Assembly (NCBI RefSeq): GCF_001509835.1
Contig: NZ_JXTJ01000007.1
Location: forward strand, 248,001 to 312,000
DNA length: 64,000 bases
Origin: Allobosea sp. WAO
GTDB taxonomy: Bacteria; Pseudomonadota; Alphaproteobacteria; Rhizobiales; Beijerinckiaceae
Reading direction: 5' to 3'
Shown here: piece by piece, positions 17,601-24,656 of the stretch
Layout: every line of letters starts with the position of its first letter
How positions within the stretch are numbered: position 1 is the first letter of the stretch
Translations under genes and position numbers: made by a program
Notes under the pieces: model-generated
Told to the model about the DNA's origin: nothing
Database searches by the model: none
Seen by the model: only the letters and a program-made list of their open reading frames with translations

Positions 17601-17795
17601 CAAGCCGACGTCACCGCCCGCCATCTTGCGCATCTGCTCGCACATCTTGCGGCGCTGAGGGCCGGCAAGGAGCCCTATGTCTCGCGGCGGGCGCCGGCCT
17701 ACATCAAATATGCCAGCCCCTATGACCAACTCGCCCGGGTCAAGGAATGGTCGGCCGCGCCCGGCCTCGGCTCCGAGACGGGAGACGAGGCATGA
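14691..17795 (+). CDS. addB: Double-strand break repair protein AddB
   Basis: 1034 residues. AddB is the second subunit of the AddAB helicase-nuclease, which resects double-strand breaks and loads RecA. The N-terminal half is an inactivated helicase-like region (LYLPTQRAARALAAIL; RIVPLGDVDEAE). The C-terminus carries the RecB-type PD-(D/E)XK nuclease: LTGRADRIEV, then LRIIDFKTGAPPSDEQ with the catalytic D-x-K near residue 905. It begins six bases after the murU-like gene and overlaps addA as ATGA. Length and domain order match the alphaproteobacterial family. Confidence 0.96.
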   Translation: MAGLNLFSIPAGAPFLAVLAEALLAGRFGKAHDPTDPTALSRTTLYLPTQRAARALAAILSEKLGGRPLLLPRIVPLGDVDEAETALIAGSGEMLARVAPIEPLQRRLILTRLIAQWGKAANRQHLRLDPAEPALVPSTLAEAWGLAGDLAGLLDQMQTEGVAPERLRGLDAARFDEIWQFNARFLDIVAETWPAILAERGECDPADFRNRMLEAERRRLEAGGLPGPVIAAGSTGTVPATARLLATIARLPNGAVVLPDLDEALPEPAWRAISSEPAPSHPQAALHHLLEVIGAGREEVECLARPAEALAARRDLLRQAMLPATVTDGWAGIAAAPGADTALAGLRIVEAADEREEALVAALALREALERPGERAALITPDRGLAERVAVELRRWGIVADDSAGLPLGRWPAGALLRLVLDAVATEFAPAGLVALLAHPLCRLGLSEAVLRQGAATLEIGCWRGETVGRGLAGLHRAFAGIEELIDAKHAPRPRRKLTPEDRGAAEQVLARLDTALSPLAAALARREPVLADVAGAARAAVVALGSDETGSSLVFRGPDGEALAALFDEIEAALAEAPTEGRARDWIAIFSGLIDERAVVRREPGHPRLKIWGLLEARLLEAEHVVLGGLIEGVWPPATQTDSFLNRPMRAELGLTSPERRIGQTAHDFVQAALAGRVTLTRARKAGEAETIPSRFWQRLKAVTPADAWQAAEARGRELIGWAGLLSAPARATPASRPKPVPAPHLHPKRLSVTEVETLYRDPYALFARKILKLDALPEMAEDPGASDRGSLLHDIVAEFAETYPEQMPTGAAASLIEIGERMFRAFDETPEVRAFWWPRFLMIVQNFVGWEERRRPELARVAVEHDTQGEFPLPGGGGILLTGRADRIEVTREGKLRIIDFKTGAPPSDEQVRLGFAPQLTLEAELALRHGFPPTVRAAPVEALMYLKLGHDPKSWQKDKKLSFKDESQADVTARHLAHLLAHLAALRAGKEPYVSRRAPAYIKYASPYDQLARVKEWSAAPGLGSETGDEA

Positions 17796-20700
17796 GCGCC
17801 AACGCGACCCCTTCCGGCTGGGTCATCCCCGAGCTGACAAAGGCCAACCAGGCACTGGCGGCCGAGCCCGATCTCAGCGCCTGGGTCGCCGCCAATGCCG
17901 GCTCGGGCAAGACGCATGTGCTGGTCAACCGCGTGCTGCGGCTCCTGCTCGACGGGGTCGCGCCCGGGCGGATGCTCTGCATCACCTATACCAAGGCCGC
18001 CGCCGCCAACATGTCGAACCGGCTGTTCCGGGCGCTCTCGGAATGGGCCGTGGCAGATGACGAGACGCTGCGCGCAATCCTTGCGAAGCTGACCGGACAG
18101 GCGCCGGGCGCCGCCGGGCTCGCCCGCGCCCGCCGACTGTTCGCGCAGGCGCTGGAGACGCCGGGCGGCCTCAAGATCGAGACGATCCACGCCTTCTGCA
18201 CCCGCGTTCTGCAGAGCGCGCCCTTCGAGGCGAACGTGCCGGCGCGCTTCGAGGTCGCCGACGATCTCGCCCAGGACGAGCTGATGCGCGATGCCAGGCG
18301 CGATCTGCTCGCGACCGCCGCCGCAGAGCCCGAGGGACCGCAGGCGCGGGCGCTTCGCTTCATGGCGCGCGAGGCGGCGCAGGATAGTTTCGACCAGATC
18401 ATGCGCGAAGCGCTGCACCAGCGCGCGCTGTTCAATGACGGCCTGGGCCGGGCGCGCAGCCCGGAGGAGATGGAAGCCGGTATCGCCGCCTTCCTCGGCA
18501 TCGCGACGGGGCTGACGCCGGAGGCGGTGCAGCAGCGTTTCGGGGCCGAGCTCGCCAGCATCGGCGGCATCTCGGCGCTGATCGACAGCTTCGACGCCGG
18601 CAGCGCGACACGGCAGAAGGCGGCGGCGGCGCTGCGGCTCGCGCTCTCGGCGCAAGCCGGCATCGACCCGGTCGCCGCCTGCCGCGCCGGCATCCTGACC
18701 CTCGAAGGCACGGTCAGCCAGCATGTCCGCGGCAAGGGCAACAGCGCCCTGCCGGCCCATCTCGACGAGGCGCTCGATACCGTCGCCGGCTACCTGCTCC
18801 GGGCCATCGAGCAGCTCAACGCCATCGCCGTGCGCGAGCGCAGCAATGCGCTGGCCGTTCTGGTGACCCATATCCTCGCCGCCTATCAGCGCCTGAAGGC
18901 ACAGCGCTCGCTGCTCGATTATGACGACCTGATCGGCAAGACGCGCTCGCTGCTCGACCGGGTCGACCCGGCCTGGGCGCTCTACAAGCTCGATGCGGGG
19001 ATCGACCACATCCTGCTCGACGAGGCGCAGGACACCAGCGAGGCGCAATGGGCGATCCTGCGCCGCCTCGCCGAGGAGTTCTCCGCCGGCGAGGGCGCAC
19101 GCGATCAGGCGCGGCCGCGCACCGTCTTCGTGGTCGGCGACGAGAAGCAATCGATCTACGGCTTCCAGGGTGCGGCCCCGCGGCATTTCGGCGAGGAGCG
19201 CGCCAGGCTGGGCAAGCGCCTGGACGCGGCGGGCCAGCGTTTCGCGCCGATCAGCCTCAACACCTCCTTCCGCTCGGCGCCGGACATCATGCAGGCAGTC
19301 GACGCGGTCTTCGCACCGCAGGCGCATTGGCGCGGCCTCGTCTTCGACGGCGGCGCCGGGCCGGAGCGGCACGACACGGTCCGGCAGGCGGCGATCGGCG
19401 CGGTCGATCTCTGGCCGATCTCCGCCGACGATGCCGGCGACAAGCCCGACGCCTGGACGACACCGGTCGATGCGCCCGAGCGCCGCTCCGGGCTGGTCAA
19501 GCTCGCCGCGCGCATCGCCGAGGTGCTGAAGCGCTGGAAAGAGGCCGGCCATGACGATCTCGGCCGGCCGTTCAAGCCTGGCGACGTGATGATCCTGCTG
19601 CGCCAGCGCGGGGCGCTGTTCGAGGCGATCGTCAAGGCGCTGAAGGATGCCGGCGTGCCCGTCGCCGGGCGCGACCGGCTGACGCTCACCGAGCACCCGG
19701 CGATCGAGGACCTTGTCGCCCTCGGCCGCGCCATCCTGCTGCCGCAGGACGATCTTGCGCTGGCGATCACGCTGAAGACGCCGCTCTTCGGGCTGGACGA
19801 CGACGACCTCTTGCGCTTTGCGCCGGAACGGCAAGGCTCCCTGCGCGAGGCGCTGCGCCAGGCCGCAGAGAGCGAGCCGCGCTATGCCGCGGTCGAGGCA
19901 AGGCTGACCGAACTCGCCGAGGATGCCGGGCGCAATGGCCCGTTTCGCTTCTTCGCCGGCCTGCTCGGTCCCGGCGGCGGGCGCAATCTGGCTCTGGCGC
20001 GGCTCGGGCCAGAGGCCGGCGACGCGCTCGACGCCTTCCTCAGCGCTGCGCTCGACCATGAGCGGCGCTACGGGCCTTCGCTCGCCGGCTTCCTGCACCA
20101 CATCGGCGCGGTCGCGACACAGGTGAAGCGCGATCTCTCGGCCAGCGCCGGCGAGGTCCGGGTGATGACGGTGCATGGCTCGAAGGGGCTGGAGGCGCCG
20201 GTCGTCATCCTCGCCGATCTCGGCGTCGCGCCGGGCGAGCGGCGGCTGCCGAAGCTGATCGGCGTCGAGACGCCGGGCGGCGTGCCGGTGCCGATCTGGG
20301 CGCCGGCCAGGGCCGGCGATTCCACCGCGACCCGCGGCGCCAAGGACGAGATCGTCGCCCAGATGATCGAGGAGCATCACCGCCTGCTCTATGTCGCGAT
20401 GACGCGGGCCGAGGAGCGGCTCGTCCTGTGCGGCGTGCAGGCCAAGGGCGAGGCGCCGGAGGGCTCCTGGTATGCGATGGCCGAGCTCGGGCTCTCTGGC
20501 TCGGCGAGCGGCCTCGGCGAGGTCGCGGCGCCCGATGGCAACGGCACGGTCCGGCGCTTCATGGTCTCGCGGCCGCAAGCGCAGGCTAAGGCCGAAACGC
20601 AAGCCGCGCCGGCCGGCGCCGTTGCCCCGGCCTGGCTCGCACGTTCCGCTCCGCCCGAGCAGGAGGCCCTGCCGCCGCTGCGGCCCTCCAACGCGCTCGG

Positions 20701-21268
20701 CGCCGCCGACGCGACCGCCCGCCCGGCCGATGGCCCTTTCCTCGCCGAAGCGGCGGCGGCGGGGCGCCTGGCGCATCTCCTGCTCCAGATCCTGCCGGAG
20801 GTGCCGGTCGAAAGGCGCGGCGAGACCGCCCGCGCTCTGGCGGAGGCGCGCGGGGCCAATCTTCCGGCCGGGCGCCGCCAGCGCATCAGCGCCGACGCGC
20901 TGGCACTGATCGAGCGGCCGGAGCTGGCGGCTCTGTTCGCGCCCGGAAGCCTCGCCGAAGCCCCGCTCGCCGGCGAGGTGATCTTGCCCGGCGGGCAAAG
21001 CCGTCCGGTGATCGGGCGGATCGACAGGCTCGCGGCGACCGATGACGAGGTGCTAATCGCCGATTTCAAGACGGCGGCCCGGGCGCCGAAGGACGCCGCT
21101 TCCCTGCCCGCGACGACGCTGGCGCAGCTCGCGGTCTACCGGCGCCTGGTCGGCGAAATCTATCCGGGCCGGCCGGTCAGGGCATTGGCGATCTATACGG
21201 CGACCATGGCCGTGCTCGAGCCGAGCGCAGCGGAACTCGATGCCGTTCTGGCGAATTTGGCAGGGTAG
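17792..21268 (+). CDS. addA: Double-strand break repair helicase AddA
   Basis: 1158 residues, UvrD/Rep-type helicase plus nuclease. Walker A AANAGSGKTHV has the catalytic K40. Other helicase motifs are IETIHAFCTRVLQ, LLDEAQDTSEAQW (DEAQ box), VGDEKQSIYGFQGA, VMTVHGSKGLEAPVVILAD and LLYVAMTRAEERL. The C-terminal nuclease has VIGRIDRLA and VLIADFKTA. The ATG at 17792 overlaps the addB stop as ATGA; the frame continues 45 bases upstream inside addB. AddA and AddB form the enzyme that replaces RecBCD in most Alphaproteobacteria. trxA follows with its own promoter. Confidence 0.96.
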   Translation: MSANATPSGWVIPELTKANQALAAEPDLSAWVAANAGSGKTHVLVNRVLRLLLDGVAPGRMLCITYTKAAAANMSNRLFRALSEWAVADDETLRAILAKLTGQAPGAAGLARARRLFAQALETPGGLKIETIHAFCTRVLQSAPFEANVPARFEVADDLAQDELMRDARRDLLATAAAEPEGPQARALRFMAREAAQDSFDQIMREALHQRALFNDGLGRARSPEEMEAGIAAFLGIATGLTPEAVQQRFGAELASIGGISALIDSFDAGSATRQKAAAALRLALSAQAGIDPVAACRAGILTLEGTVSQHVRGKGNSALPAHLDEALDTVAGYLLRAIEQLNAIAVRERSNALAVLVTHILAAYQRLKAQRSLLDYDDLIGKTRSLLDRVDPAWALYKLDAGIDHILLDEAQDTSEAQWAILRRLAEEFSAGEGARDQARPRTVFVVGDEKQSIYGFQGAAPRHFGEERARLGKRLDAAGQRFAPISLNTSFRSAPDIMQAVDAVFAPQAHWRGLVFDGGAGPERHDTVRQAAIGAVDLWPISADDAGDKPDAWTTPVDAPERRSGLVKLAARIAEVLKRWKEAGHDDLGRPFKPGDVMILLRQRGALFEAIVKALKDAGVPVAGRDRLTLTEHPAIEDLVALGRAILLPQDDLALAITLKTPLFGLDDDDLLRFAPERQGSLREALRQAAESEPRYAAVEARLTELAEDAGRNGPFRFFAGLLGPGGGRNLALARLGPEAGDALDAFLSAALDHERRYGPSLAGFLHHIGAVATQVKRDLSASAGEVRVMTVHGSKGLEAPVVILADLGVAPGERRLPKLIGVETPGGVPVPIWAPARAGDSTATRGAKDEIVAQMIEEHHRLLYVAMTRAEERLVLCGVQAKGEAPEGSWYAMAELGLSGSASGLGEVAAPDGNGTVRRFMVSRPQAQAKAETQAAPAGAVAPAWLARSAPPEQEALPPLRPSNALGAADATARPADGPFLAEAAAAGRLAHLLLQILPEVPVERRGETARALAEARGANLPAGRRQRISADALALIERPELAALFAPGSLAEAPLAGEVILPGGQSRPVIGRIDRLAATDDEVLIADFKTAARAPKDAASLPATTLAQLAVYRRLVGEIYPGRPVRALAIYTATMAVLEPSAAELDAVLANLAG

Positions 21269-21296
21269 ACCTGCTTCATCGTGAGGCGAGCCAGCC

Positions 21297-21325
21297 TTGA
21301 CCCTGGCGGGCTCGGTTCATAGCTT
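21297..21325 (+). promoter_or_regulatory. Candidate sigma-70 promoter of trxA
   Basis: TTGACC (-35, 21297-21302) and TAGCTT (-10, 21320-21325) are separated by 17 bases and end about 50 bases before the trxA ATG, in the short gap after addA. TTGAC is the conserved -35 of rhizobial housekeeping promoters; the -10 match is weak. Confidence 0.4.
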
Positions 21326-21376
21326 CCACTCCGAACGACGGCGCGAAGCCGTCCGCAAATTGAAAAGGCGACAGCC

Positions 21377-21697
21377 ATGGCGACGACGAAAGTGACCGAT
21401 GCGAGCTTCGAGGCCGATGTCCTCAAGTCGAGCAAGCCGGTGGTGGTGGATTTCTGGGCCGAGTGGTGCGGCCCCTGCCGGATGATCGGCCCGGCGCTCG
21501 AGGAGATCGCCGGCGAGCTCGACGGCAAGGTCAAGATCGTGAAGATGAATGTCGACGAGAACCAGCAGATCCCGGCCCAGTTCGGCATCCGCTCGATCCC
21601 GACCCTGATGCTGTTCAAGGACGGCAAGCTGGCCTCGCAGAAGGTCGGCGCCGCCCCGAAGAGCGATCTCTCGCGCTGGATCTCGGCCGCGGTCTGA
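21377..21697 (+). CDS. trxA: Thioredoxin
   Basis: 106 residues, standard length, cytosolic. The active site is WCGPC with C31 and C34, inside [20 protein letters not shown]; the cis-proline loop is [13 protein letters not shown]. It reduces protein disulfides and is itself reduced by thioredoxin reductase, which is not in the window. AAAAGG lies just upstream of the ATG. It stands after addA and ends in a strong terminator. Confidence 0.98.
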   Translation: MATTKVTDASFEADVLKSSKPVVVDFWAEWCGPCRMIGPALEEIAGELDGKVKIVKMNVDENQQIPAQFGIRSIPTLMLFKDGKLASQKVGAAPKSDLSRWISAAV

Positions 21698-21716
21698 CGG
21701 TTTTCGGCTGAAACCA

Positions 21717-21753
21717 AAAGGCCCGCCTTCCCCGGGGAAGGCGGGCCTTTTTA
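21717..21753. terminator. Bidirectional terminator between trxA and doxX
   Basis: AAAAGGCCCGCCTTCCCC (from 21717) pairs with GGGGAAGGCGGGCCTTTTT across almost no loop, giving a stem of at least 13 pairs with A and T runs on its two sides. It would end trxA transcripts on + and doxX transcripts on -. Confidence 0.93.
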
Positions 21754-21798
21754 TGTTTTTGCGGCACCATGATGCCGGCTGGAGCGAAGCGGGAGGCT

Positions 21799-22194
21799 TC
21801 AGCCCTTGCGGTTGTCGAGCGCGAAGGAGCCCGGGCCGGCGAAGAAGATATAGAAGAAGATGAAGCAGAACAGCAGGGCCGGCTCGCCGCCATTGAGCAG
21901 CGGGTAGAAGCTCTTGGGCGCGTGCGCCATCCAGTAGGCGACGGCCATCAGCCCCGACAGGATGAAAGCGGTCGGGCGGGTGAAGAAGCCGACCGCGATC
22001 AGCAGGCCGCCGACGACTTCGAGCACCGCCGCGGTCCAGCTCAGGCTGAAGACAGCCGGCATGCCCCAGGACGGCGCAACGGGAAAGGCGAAGAGCTTCT
22101 GGGTGCCATGGGTGAAGAAGGTCAGCGCCGTGACGATGCGCAGCAGGGCAAGCGAATGCGGAGCAAAGCGGCCGAGTGAATCCAGGCGTGGCAT
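21799..22194 (-). CDS. DoxX family membrane protein
   Basis: 131 residues with four predicted helices: LALLRIVTALTFFTHGTQKLF, WTAAVLEVVGGLLIAVGFF, AFILSGLMAVAYWMAHA and LLFCFIFFYIFFAGPG. The R-x-x-x-x-x-x-F-x-x-HG-x-QKLF pattern and WxxAxxExxGG are the DoxX/YqjF signature. Members range from thiosulfate:quinone oxidoreductase subunits to unannotated small membrane proteins; most bacterial ones have no known function. It converges on trxA, with a shared terminator. Confidence 0.88.
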   Translation of the reverse strand: MPRLDSLGRFAPHSLALLRIVTALTFFTHGTQKLFAFPVAPSWGMPAVFSLSWTAAVLEVVGGLLIAVGFFTRPTAFILSGLMAVAYWMAHAPKSFYPLLNGGEPALLFCFIFFYIFFAGPGSFALDNRKG

Positions 22195-22414
22195 GCAGAA
22201 ATTCTTTCCTATTCGAGACTAGATTAGAGAAATTCCATTCGAATGGCAGCCATTGCTGGCAAACAACTGATTCACCACTCCGGGCGGTTGTCAGCGACCG
22301 GCTGGAGGCGATCAACTCACATTTTCGTTTGCAGTGCAGCAAAACAAGGCTACGGCAAATCGGCAACAGTGCGGGAAACTTGCCTCTTTGGTGGCGATCG
22401 GCCGCGTGGCGAGC

Positions 22415-22429
22415 TTAACCACCCCTTAA
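22415..22429. promoter_or_regulatory. Perfect CtrA-binding box upstream of the PBP1A gene
   Basis: TTAA (22415-22418), seven bases, TTAA (22426-22429) is an exact match to the TTAA-N7-TTAA consensus of the cell-cycle regulator CtrA, 79 bases before the PBP1A start. Two GANTC methylation sites flank it at 22269-22273 and 22443-22447. In a genome this GC-rich a chance match is unlikely. The rest of the 22195-22508 gap shows no gene. Confidence 0.6.
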
Positions 22430-22508
22430 AAGCGCCATGTTTGAATCCTGTGTGGAAGTTGGCCGGCTAGCCTGAGACAAGCCGGCAATGGGGCCTGAAC
22501 GGGGCGGG

Positions 22509-24650
22509 ATGAACGACCGGACGAGACGGAGCGGAGAGCGGCGCGAGCCCTCATTCGAACGCGCGCGCGACGATTACGAGCGCGACGACGACGAACTGCG
22601 CCTGTCGGTCGAGGACCGCCACTATCGCGGAGGAACGAACCGGGTGGCACCGCGCCAGCAACCGCGCCGTCAGAAGACCGAAGGGCGCGGTGGCCGCAAG
22701 CAGCGCCGCAAGGGCCGCTCCTTCTTCGGCCGGCTCTTCTATTGGGGTCTCGTCCTCGGGCTCTGGGCCGTGCTCGGGGTTGGCGGGGTCGTCGCCTACC
22801 ATGCCGCGCAATTGCCGCCGATCGACCAGCTCACCGTGCCGAAGCGGCCGCCGAACATCGCGATCCTGGCGGCGGACGGCTCGCTGCTCGCCAATCGTGG
22901 CGAGACCGGCGGGCGAACCATCACGATCGGCGAGGTACCGCCTTACCTCCCCAAGGCCTTCGTCGCCATCGAGGACCGGCGCTTCTACGAGCATTTCGGC
23001 ATCGACCCGATCGGCCTGACCCGCGCCGTCGTCAACAATGTGACGAAGCGCGGCGGCGTCCAGGGCGGCTCGACACTGACCCAGCAGCTCGCCAAGAACC
23101 TGTTCCTGACCCAGGAGCGGACTGCCGCGCGCAAGATCCAGGAAGCGATCCTTTCGCTCTGGCTGGAGCGGACCTACACCAAGGACCAGATTCTCGAGCT
23201 CTATCTCAACCGGGTCTATTTCGGCTCGGGCGCCTATGGCGTCGAGGCGGCCGCGCAGCGCTATTTCAACAAGTCGGCACGCTCGGTCACAGTCGCCGAG
23301 GCGGCGATGCTGGCCGGCCTCGTCCAGGCGCCCTCGCGCCTTGCGCCGAACCGCAATCCGGAAGCGGCGGAGAAGCGGGCGCAGCTCGTCATCTCGGCGA
23401 TGGCCGAACAGGGCCTGATCTCGCAGAGCTCGGCCAAGACCGCGCTGGTCGCGCCGGCCGAGGCGGCCGAGCGCACCGGCGCCGGCTCGGTCAACTACGC
23501 CGCCGACTACGTCATGGACGTACTCGACGACTTCATCGGCGCGATCGAGGGCGACGTCACAGTCCTGACCACGATCGACACCAAGCTGCAGGCCAGCGCC
23601 GAGACCATGCTGGTCGAGACCCTGAACGCCCAGGGCGCCAAGCAGGGCGTCAGCCAGGGCGCGATCGTCTCGATGGCGCCGGACGGAGCGCTGCGCGCGC
23701 TGATCGGTGGGCGCGACTACACCAAGAGCCAGTTCAACCGGGCCACGGCCGCGCGGCGCCAGCCAGGCTCGGCCTTCAAGCCCTTCGTCTATCTCGCGGC
23801 GCTGGAGAGCGGCCTGACGCCGGATGCGATCCGCGACGACTCGCCGGTCTCGATCAAGGGCTGGCAGCCGGAGAACAACAGCCGCACCTATCGCGGCCCG
23901 GTGACGCTGCAGACCGCCTTCGCGCTCTCGCTCAACACAGTGGTGGTCAAGCTCAACCAGGAGATCGGCCCGAAGGAATCGGTCCGGGTGGCGCAGCGCC
24001 TCGGTATCAATTCGGCGCTGCAGGCCAATCCCTCGCTGGCGCTCGGCACCTCCGAGGTCACGCCGATCGAACTGACCAGCGCCTATGCGAGCTTCGCGAA
24101 TGGCGGCAAGGGCGTGCTGCCCTATGTCATCCGCGAGGTGAAGTCGCTCTCCGGCAAGGTGCTCTATGCCCGCAAGGGTTCGGGCTTCGGCGAGGTGGTG
24201 AAGCCACAGATCCTGTCGATGATGAACGCCATGTTCAACGAGACCATGGTGCGCGGCACCGGCAGCAAGGCGAATGTCCCGGGCTGGGAGATGGGTGGCA
24301 AGTCGGGCACCACGCAGGATTTCCGCGACGCCTGGTTCGTCGGCTTCAGCTCCCGGCTGGTGACCTCGGTCTGGCTCGGCAATGACGACAACAGCACGAT
24401 GAAGCGGGTCTATGGCAGCGGCCTGCCGGCGGAGATCTGGAGCAAGTTCATGAAGGCCGCCCATGCCGGCCAGCAGCCGGCGCCCCTGCCGGGCGGGCTG
24501 TGGCATAGCGGGCCGAAGTCGATCTTCGAGCCGGGTGAGCCTGTTGCCGGCATCGCGCCGCGCCCGCAGGGCACGGTCGAGGGCGACCGGGCCTGGACCC
24601 CGCCACCGCCGCAGGAGAAGAACTTCCTGGAGCGCCTGTTCGGCGGGTAG
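22509..24650 (+). CDS. Bifunctional penicillin-binding protein 1A
   Basis: 713 residues. A charged cytoplasmic N-terminus rich in Arg/Asp is followed by a membrane anchor at about 75-97 (FYWGLVLGLWAVLGVGGVVA). The glycosyltransferase-51 domain has AIEDRRFYEHFGIDPIGL, GGSTLTQQLAKNLFL and ILELYLNRVYFGSGAYG. The transpeptidase domain has the nucleophile Ser in GSAFKPF (near residue 421), SLNT and KSGTTQDFRDAWFVG (near 597). It polymerises and cross-links peptidoglycan in the periplasm. An in-frame ATG at 22488 would add seven residues; neither start has a convincing Shine-Dalgarno. A CtrA box precedes it, suggesting cell-cycle timing. Confidence 0.94.
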   Translation: MNDRTRRSGERREPSFERARDDYERDDDELRLSVEDRHYRGGTNRVAPRQQPRRQKTEGRGGRKQRRKGRSFFGRLFYWGLVLGLWAVLGVGGVVAYHAAQLPPIDQLTVPKRPPNIAILAADGSLLANRGETGGRTITIGEVPPYLPKAFVAIEDRRFYEHFGIDPIGLTRAVVNNVTKRGGVQGGSTLTQQLAKNLFLTQERTAARKIQEAILSLWLERTYTKDQILELYLNRVYFGSGAYGVEAAAQRYFNKSARSVTVAEAAMLAGLVQAPSRLAPNRNPEAAEKRAQLVISAMAEQGLISQSSAKTALVAPAEAAERTGAGSVNYAADYVMDVLDDFIGAIEGDVTVLTTIDTKLQASAETMLVETLNAQGAKQGVSQGAIVSMAPDGALRALIGGRDYTKSQFNRATAARRQPGSAFKPFVYLAALESGLTPDAIRDDSPVSIKGWQPENNSRTYRGPVTLQTAFALSLNTVVVKLNQEIGPKESVRVAQRLGINSALQANPSLALGTSEVTPIELTSAYASFANGGKGVLPYVIREVKSLSGKVLYARKGSGFGEVVKPQILSMMNAMFNETMVRGTGSKANVPGWEMGGKSGTTQDFRDAWFVGFSSRLVTSVWLGNDDNSTMKRVYGSGLPAEIWSKFMKAAHAGQQPAPLPGGLWHSGPKSIFEPGEPVAGIAPRPQGTVEGDRAWTPPPPQEKNFLERLFGG

Positions 24651-24656
24651 CGCGCC

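Noticed and set aside
17720-20998. 1092-residue open frame on - strand opposite addA
   Set aside because: Antisense shadow of addA; composition typical of reversed GC-rich codons.
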